Translations under genes and position numbers: made by a program | Notes under the pieces: model-generated | What the model was told of the DNA's origin: nothing | What the model saw: the letters and a program-made list of their open reading frames with translations, nothing else | The model's database searches: none | DNA from: Sphingobacterium sp. GVS05A | Lineage (GTDB): Bacteria > Bacteroidota > Bacteroidia > Sphingobacteriales > Sphingobacteriaceae | NCBI RefSeq assembly: GCF_019969845.1 | Contig: NZ_JAHXYR010000003.1 | Location: 310,001 to 374,000, forward strand | Direction of reading: 5' to 3' | Length of the DNA stretch: 64,000 nt | Part shown: positions 60,813 through 64,000 of the stretch, piece by piece | How the letters are laid out: the number at the start of each line of letters is the position of its first letter | How positions within the stretch are numbered: the stretch's first letter is position 1

Positions 60813-61460
60813 TTATTTTTTACCATTCCATTCTGCCATGAACTCATCCAAGAATCCAAGCATGTATTGGTGACGGTGTTCCGCAATTCTTTTTGCGGCC
60901 TGTGTATTCATTTTATCTTTCAACAAGAGGAGCTTCTCATAGAAGTGATTGATTGTTGGAGCTTCAGAATGTTTATAGGCTTCCTTATCTTTATATTCCT
61001 GTACCGGAATGTTGGGGTTGTACATTTCACGACCTTTATTTCCACCGAAACTAAATGCACGCGCAATACCTATTGCACCGATGGCGTCCAAACGATCGGC
61101 ATCCTGTACAATTTCCATTTCTTTGGAATGGAAAGAAACTTCACCCAAACTTGCTTTGAAAGACATGTTAAAGATGATTTTTTTGACATGGTCAATGATT
61201 TCAGGAGAAATTTCTAGACTTGCCAAAAACTCTCCGGCAACGCGAGGGCCAATTGTTTCGTCACCGTCATGGAATTTGCTGTCTGCAATGTCATGCAGGA
61301 GCGCTGCTAATTCGCAGACCATGACATCAGCTTCTTCATCTTCTAAAATTAACTTCGTATTGTTCCATACGCGTTGAATATGCGACCAATCATGGCCTGC
61401 TTCCGCAAATTTCAAACGATCTTGCACAAATGCGACTGTGCGTTCAATAATGTTATTCAT
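60813..61460 (-). CDS. HD-domain phosphohydrolase
   Basis: 215 aa. HD superfamily metal ligands: H27 (GHDWSHIQR), H56-D57 (ALLHDIADSKFHDGDE) and Asp at about 122 (VQDADRLDAIGAIGIARAF). This resembles the YedJ/PgpH-like stand-alone HD proteins acting on nucleotides. Its start overlaps the THUMP methyltransferase stop by 8 nt, indicating one transcript. Substrate unknown. Confidence 0.9.
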   Translation of the reverse strand: MNNIIERTVAFVQDRLKFAEAGHDWSHIQRVWNNTKLILEDEEADVMVCELAALLHDIADSKFHDGDETIGPRVAGEFLASLEISPEIIDHVKKIIFNMSFKASLGEVSFHSKEMEIVQDADRLDAIGAIGIARAFSFGGNKGREMYNPNIPVQEYKDKEAYKHSEAPTINHFYEKLLLLKDKMNTQAAKRIAEHRHQYMLGFLDEFMAEWNGKK

Positions 61461-62634
61461 ACAATACTTTTGTTTTTTCGCGAGTACCCTCGTATAATTC
61501 GTATTCTAATAATCTACAATCTAATTTACCGTTATAAAATTCTATACGTCTGGACGCACGGAGCCCAATTTTCTTTGCGAGATCCGGATTACCTGTAAAT
61601 ATATAGCCTCTATAACCTTTGCATTCCTGTTTCATAAAATCACCCATACGTTTGTAGGTAATCTCCAACTTGGTATGCGTACCTAAACGTTCACCGTATT
61701 CTGGATTGAATAAGATGACACCTCCTTCTTTAGGAACGTGCGTTTCCGCAAAATCGCATACTTCAAATGAAATTAATTGTTCCACCCCTGCAGTGCGGGC
61801 GTTCATTTTGGAAACGTTGATCGCTTCTTCGGAGATATCCGTAGCAATAATTTGAGGAGCTGCTTTTTTATTGATCTGATCTTTTAACAGGCGGCGTTCC
61901 TGGAAGAAAACTGTTTCATCATAACCGATGAAATGCATGAATGAATAATTCATACGCAGTAGTCCAGGTTTTCTATTGGTAGCAATCAATGCCGCTTCGA
62001 TGGCCAATGTTCCCGATCCACACATCGGATTGACAAAAGCGGATTCGCCATCCCATTTTGAAGCAATAATTGTTGAGGCTGCTAGGGCTTCCAGCATGGG
62101 TGCCTTGCCCGGAATCTTACGGTAACCATGTTTGGCCAGCGTTTCTCCGGAGGTATCAATGAAAATTTCAGCACGGTCATCCTTCCAGTAGAGGTGAATG
62201 ACAGCTTTGTTGTTTTCCGGACCAGAATTTGGACGTATACCTTTTTTATCTTTAATACGATCTACAATCGCATCTTTCACTTTGACATTCGCAAATAAAG
62301 GCGTACTAATTGTTTCATTGTCCACATTGGAACTCACAGAGAAATAACCATCGAATTGAATGAGCTCTTCCCAAGCAATCGTGCTCAGCTCTTCGTAGAG
62401 CTCAGTAGGATTGTTCGCTGAAAATTCCTTTAACGAATATAGAATCTGCGAGGCGGTACGCAAGTTCAGATTGAGCTTGATCGTATCATTTACGCTGACT
62501 TTCAATTCGACTCCAGTAGGAAATGCTCTGACGATGTCAAAACCTAACTCTTTAACTTCCTGTTGCAAATACGGCGATAAGCGTTTATTGCACGTAATGA
62601 TAACTTTATTGGGGGTGTTGAAAACTTCCATCAT
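61453..62634 (-). CDS. rlmL: THUMP-domain rRNA guanine-N2 methyltransferase (RlmL/KL type)
   Basis: 393 aa from ATG 62634 (or 62631). N-terminal THUMP domain (about 40-155), then a Rossmann methyltransferase with VNPMCGSGTLAIEAALIA and the catalytic ILFNPEYGERLG (NPxY-like, N/D-PPY class). It corresponds to the first half of E. coli RlmKL, which methylates G2445 of 23S rRNA, so the Rossmann half lacks RlmK. A TAACTTTG element ends 9 nt before the ATG, so the leader is very short. Operon with the HD gene. Confidence 0.9.
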   Translation of the reverse strand: MMEVFNTPNKVIITCNKRLSPYLQQEVKELGFDIVRAFPTGVELKVSVNDTIKLNLNLRTASQILYSLKEFSANNPTELYEELSTIAWEELIQFDGYFSVSSNVDNETISTPLFANVKVKDAIVDRIKDKKGIRPNSGPENNKAVIHLYWKDDRAEIFIDTSGETLAKHGYRKIPGKAPMLEALAASTIIASKWDGESAFVNPMCGSGTLAIEAALIATNRKPGLLRMNYSFMHFIGYDETVFFQERRLLKDQINKKAAPQIIATDISEEAINVSKMNARTAGVEQLISFEVCDFAETHVPKEGGVILFNPEYGERLGTHTKLEITYKRMGDFMKQECKGYRGYIFTGNPDLAKKIGLRASRRIEFYNGKLDCRLLEYELYEGTREKTKVLYE

Positions 62635-62642
62635 ATTTTGTA

Positions 62643-62650
62643 CAAAGTTA
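62643..62650 (-). promoter_or_regulatory. Candidate -7 element of the methyltransferase gene
   Basis: TAACTTTG on the minus strand, 9 nt before ATG 62634; start site leaves about 5 nt of leader. The -33 box is not clear (T-rich). Confidence 0.5.
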
Positions 62651-62708
62651 ATTAAACTCTTCCTCAAAAATTGCTTAATTTTACGCTTTAATATTTATTT
62701 TTTTGATT

Positions 62709-63083
62709 ATGGAAATTAGAGGAAAAGTACACGAGATAGGAGCGACACAACAAGTGACAGAATCATTCAAAAAACGTGATATGATTGTAGCTTATGCCGA
62801 AAACCCACAATTTGTTGAATATATCCGTTTTGAATCAACACAAGACAGAACTTCAATTTTTGATAACCTAGCTATTGGCGAAGAGGTAGAGGTATCTTTT
62901 AATCTTCGTGGTCGTCCTTGGACAAATAAAGATGGCGTAACGACATATTTCAATTCATTGGTTGCATGGCGTGTAACAAAACTAGGAAATGCTGCTCCAG
63001 CACCATCTACTCCAGGTTATGCTGATATGCCTGCTCCTGTAGATTTGTCTGGTTCATCAGATGATGATGATTTGCCGTTCTAG
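62709..63083 (+). CDS. DUF3127 protein with SSB-like acidic tail
   Basis: 124 aa from ATG 62709; the TTG at 62703 is discounted. OB-fold-like core (about 1-90): KVHEIGATQQVTESFKKRDMIV, VEVSFNLRGRPWTNKDGVTTYFNSL (in pieces). A Pro/Ala linker leads to the C-terminus SGSSDDDDLPF, which matches the acidic DDDxPF tip by which SSB recruits repair and replication proteins. This points to single-stranded DNA binding; the core itself is a domain of unknown function. Divergent from the methyltransferase gene. Confidence 0.88.
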   Translation: MEIRGKVHEIGATQQVTESFKKRDMIVAYAENPQFVEYIRFESTQDRTSIFDNLAIGEEVEVSFNLRGRPWTNKDGVTTYFNSLVAWRVTKLGNAAPAPSTPGYADMPAPVDLSGSSDDDDLPF

Positions 63084-63118
63084 TCTGAAATAAGACATTC
63101 AAATCCTGTCGGCATAGC

Positions 63119-63141
63119 CGATACATGCATTGTATGTATCG
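63119..63141. repeat. Hairpin in the DUF3127 downstream region
   Basis: CGATACAT pairs with ATGTATCG around a 7-nt loop; it lies just before the main terminator. Confidence 0.5.
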
Positions 63142-63171
63142 TATTTTGCCTTACAGTATATCATATAGATT

Positions 63172-63199
63172 GGACTGCCCTGTTCGGGCAGTCCTTTTT
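63172..63199 (+). terminator. Intrinsic terminator after DUF3127
   Basis: GGACTGCCC / GGGCAGTCC, loop TGTTC, T5 tail. Confidence 0.9.
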
Positions 63200-63375
63200 A
63201 TTTTGCGCACATTCTGCCTCGGTTTGCTCACCCTTATTCGATATCCAACTGCTACGCAACACGCTTTGGGTACCACTCGTTATTTTATGGTGTGCAATTT
63301 TTTGAATCACATCAATTATTTTCTTGGCGCCGAAATTGCTTGATATGGGGTATATTTAAATCAAAACAGCACATT

Positions 63376-63840
63376 ATGAAATCATCAGTATTATTTATTT
63401 GCCTGGTAGCACTTTCTTTAAGTGCATGTAATCAAACAAAAAAGGAAAATCAACAAGTGATAGCAGCAGATTCGTCCGATCATACAACGATGATAGCAGA
63501 TACCGTCCATACGTCTCAAAATTCGTTGGACTGGCCCGGTAAATATGAAGCAACCATTCCCTGTGCGGATTGTGAAGGTATAAAAACTAATATTACTTTA
63601 AAAAATGACAATACTTTCTCGATTGTAAGTGAATATATCAATAAGAACACCAAAGTTGAAGATTCAGGTAAAGTCATGTGGCATGACAATGGTTCTGTTG
63701 TACACCTGACGGGCAAAGAAACCAATATGAAATTAAAGGTAGGTGAAAATAGACTGATCGGACTGGATCAGGAAGGCAAAGAGATCGATGGTCCCAATGC
63801 GGATCGCTATATTTACAATAAGGTCGAAGGCGAAAAATAA
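63376..63840 (+). CDS. NlpE-like copper-resistance lipoprotein
   Basis: 154 aa from ATG 63376. Lipoprotein signal with SLSAC (Cys18). The NlpE N-terminal domain shows TIPCADCEGIKTNITLKNDNTF (CADC pair about 62-65, in pieces), the same CxxC-like motif as E. coli NlpE (LPCADCEGI). NlpE senses envelope and copper stress in E. coli; the homologue here may act likewise but no CpxAR genes are in view. Single gene; the strand changes after it. Confidence 0.86.
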   Translation: MKSSVLFICLVALSLSACNQTKKENQQVIAADSSDHTTMIADTVHTSQNSLDWPGKYEATIPCADCEGIKTNITLKNDNTFSIVSEYINKNTKVEDSGKVMWHDNGSVVHLTGKETNMKLKVGENRLIGLDQEGKEIDGPNADRYIYNKVEGEK

Positions 63841-63858
63841 TAGCTGGATCAAAACGAA

Positions 63859-64000
63859 TTAACCACTCACATATTTCCCAAACGGGATCTTTCGCAGGCA
63901 ATATGTCAGCAAAGCACTGGCGAATAAAGTGAGAATCGCTGCTACCGGTATTTTCCAAAGCGTCGCTAACGGTAGCAGTGGATGAATATAATTCAAAAAC
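63859..64000 (-). CDS. C-terminal end of a membrane protein, cut by the window
   Basis: 47 aa visible. Sequence from the edge: FLNYIHPLLPLATL, a hydrophobic stretch VAAILTLFASALLTYC, ending LRKIPFGKYVSG-stop at 63859. The last hydrophobic helix followed by a basic KIPFGK tail resembles the end of acyltransferase-3-like or other multi-pass membrane enzymes. Family not certain. It runs leftward, convergent with the NlpE-like gene. Confidence 0.45.
   Translation of the reverse strand, partial: FLNYIHPLLPLATLWKIPVAAILTLFASALLTYCLRKIPFGKYVSG

Noticed and set aside
63125..63343. 72-aa ORF between DUF3127 and the NlpE-like gene
   Set aside because: It spans a hairpin and a strong terminator and has no coding character.
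1..64000. Search for tRNA, rRNA, CRISPR arrays, insertion sequences and prophage genes
   Set aside because: None were recognised on either strand; only a systematic scan (tRNAscan-SE, ISfinder, CRISPR finder) could confirm absence.

Overview
The window reads as chromosomal DNA of a Bacteroidota bacterium, most likely a Sphingobacteriaceae member (Sphingobacterium/Pedobacter type). Support comes from lineage-typical families (GLPGLI protein, DUF4271, DUF2723/GT117, PCMD, DUF3127, TIGR02117, TonB-linked outer-membrane barrels), from signal peptides ending in AQ, and from many matches to the Bacteroidota primary-sigma promoter (TTTG, about 20 nt, TAnnTTTG) in front of genes. No rRNA, tRNA, CRISPR array, prophage or insertion sequence was seen. 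Most of the window is core genome with dense genes on both strands and clear intrinsic terminators.

Layout. 0-8.9 kb: Mrp-type Fe-S carrier (-), a GT51 transglycosylase with a long AsmA-like N-terminus, hypoxanthine phosphoribosyltransferase, 3-methyladenine glycosylase, DUF4271-hemD, and a JmjC/cupin-8 protein. 9-15.2 kb: an AddAB-like helicase/nuclease operon (-). 15.6-19.3 kb: rpsP, rimM, a lipoprotein, and metF behind a SAM-I riboswitch. 19.5-31.9 kb: a DUF2723 membrane glycosyltransferase, an OmpW-like protein, glnS, a SulP transporter with a beta-carbonic anhydrase, a HerA-like ATPase, a nucleotidyltransferase and TIGR02117. 32-42.9 kb: dnaK, an outer-membrane barrel/GLPGLI pair, a thioredoxin-like protein, an ankyrin protein, YjbR, a PCMD lipoprotein with a beta-barrel partner, and an IPNS-like dioxygenase. 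43.1-49.6 kb: a fatty-acid beta-oxidation operon marR-fadN-[four-helix-bundle gene]-fadA-fadE, with the same fad order as the Bacillus fadNAE operon. 49.7-55.7 kb: a YeiH-type transporter, a TonB receptor preceded by a short leader ORF ending in Cys-Cys-stop plus a terminator, and an ECF sigma factor overlapping an anti-sigma/TonB-C-like protein. 55.8-64 kb: nitroreductase, pepT, DUF4197, an EEP-family hydrolase, a glycerophosphodiesterase, HD hydrolase, a THUMP rRNA methyltransferase, DUF3127, an NlpE-like lipoprotein and a truncated membrane protein at the right edge.

The most unusual signals are: (1) the candidate cysteine-sensing attenuator at 51.4-51.7 kb before the TonB receptor and next to the putative sulfate exporter; (2) the four-helix-bundle (23S-IVS type) gene flanked by short TAGTA-rich repeats inside the fad operon; (3) a MarR-type inverted repeat lying on the marR start site; (4) a -24/-12-like element before dnaK; (5) a 54-bp perfect palindrome closing two convergent genes. 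Several start codons given here are internal to the longest open frame because a promoter match or a signal peptide decides them.
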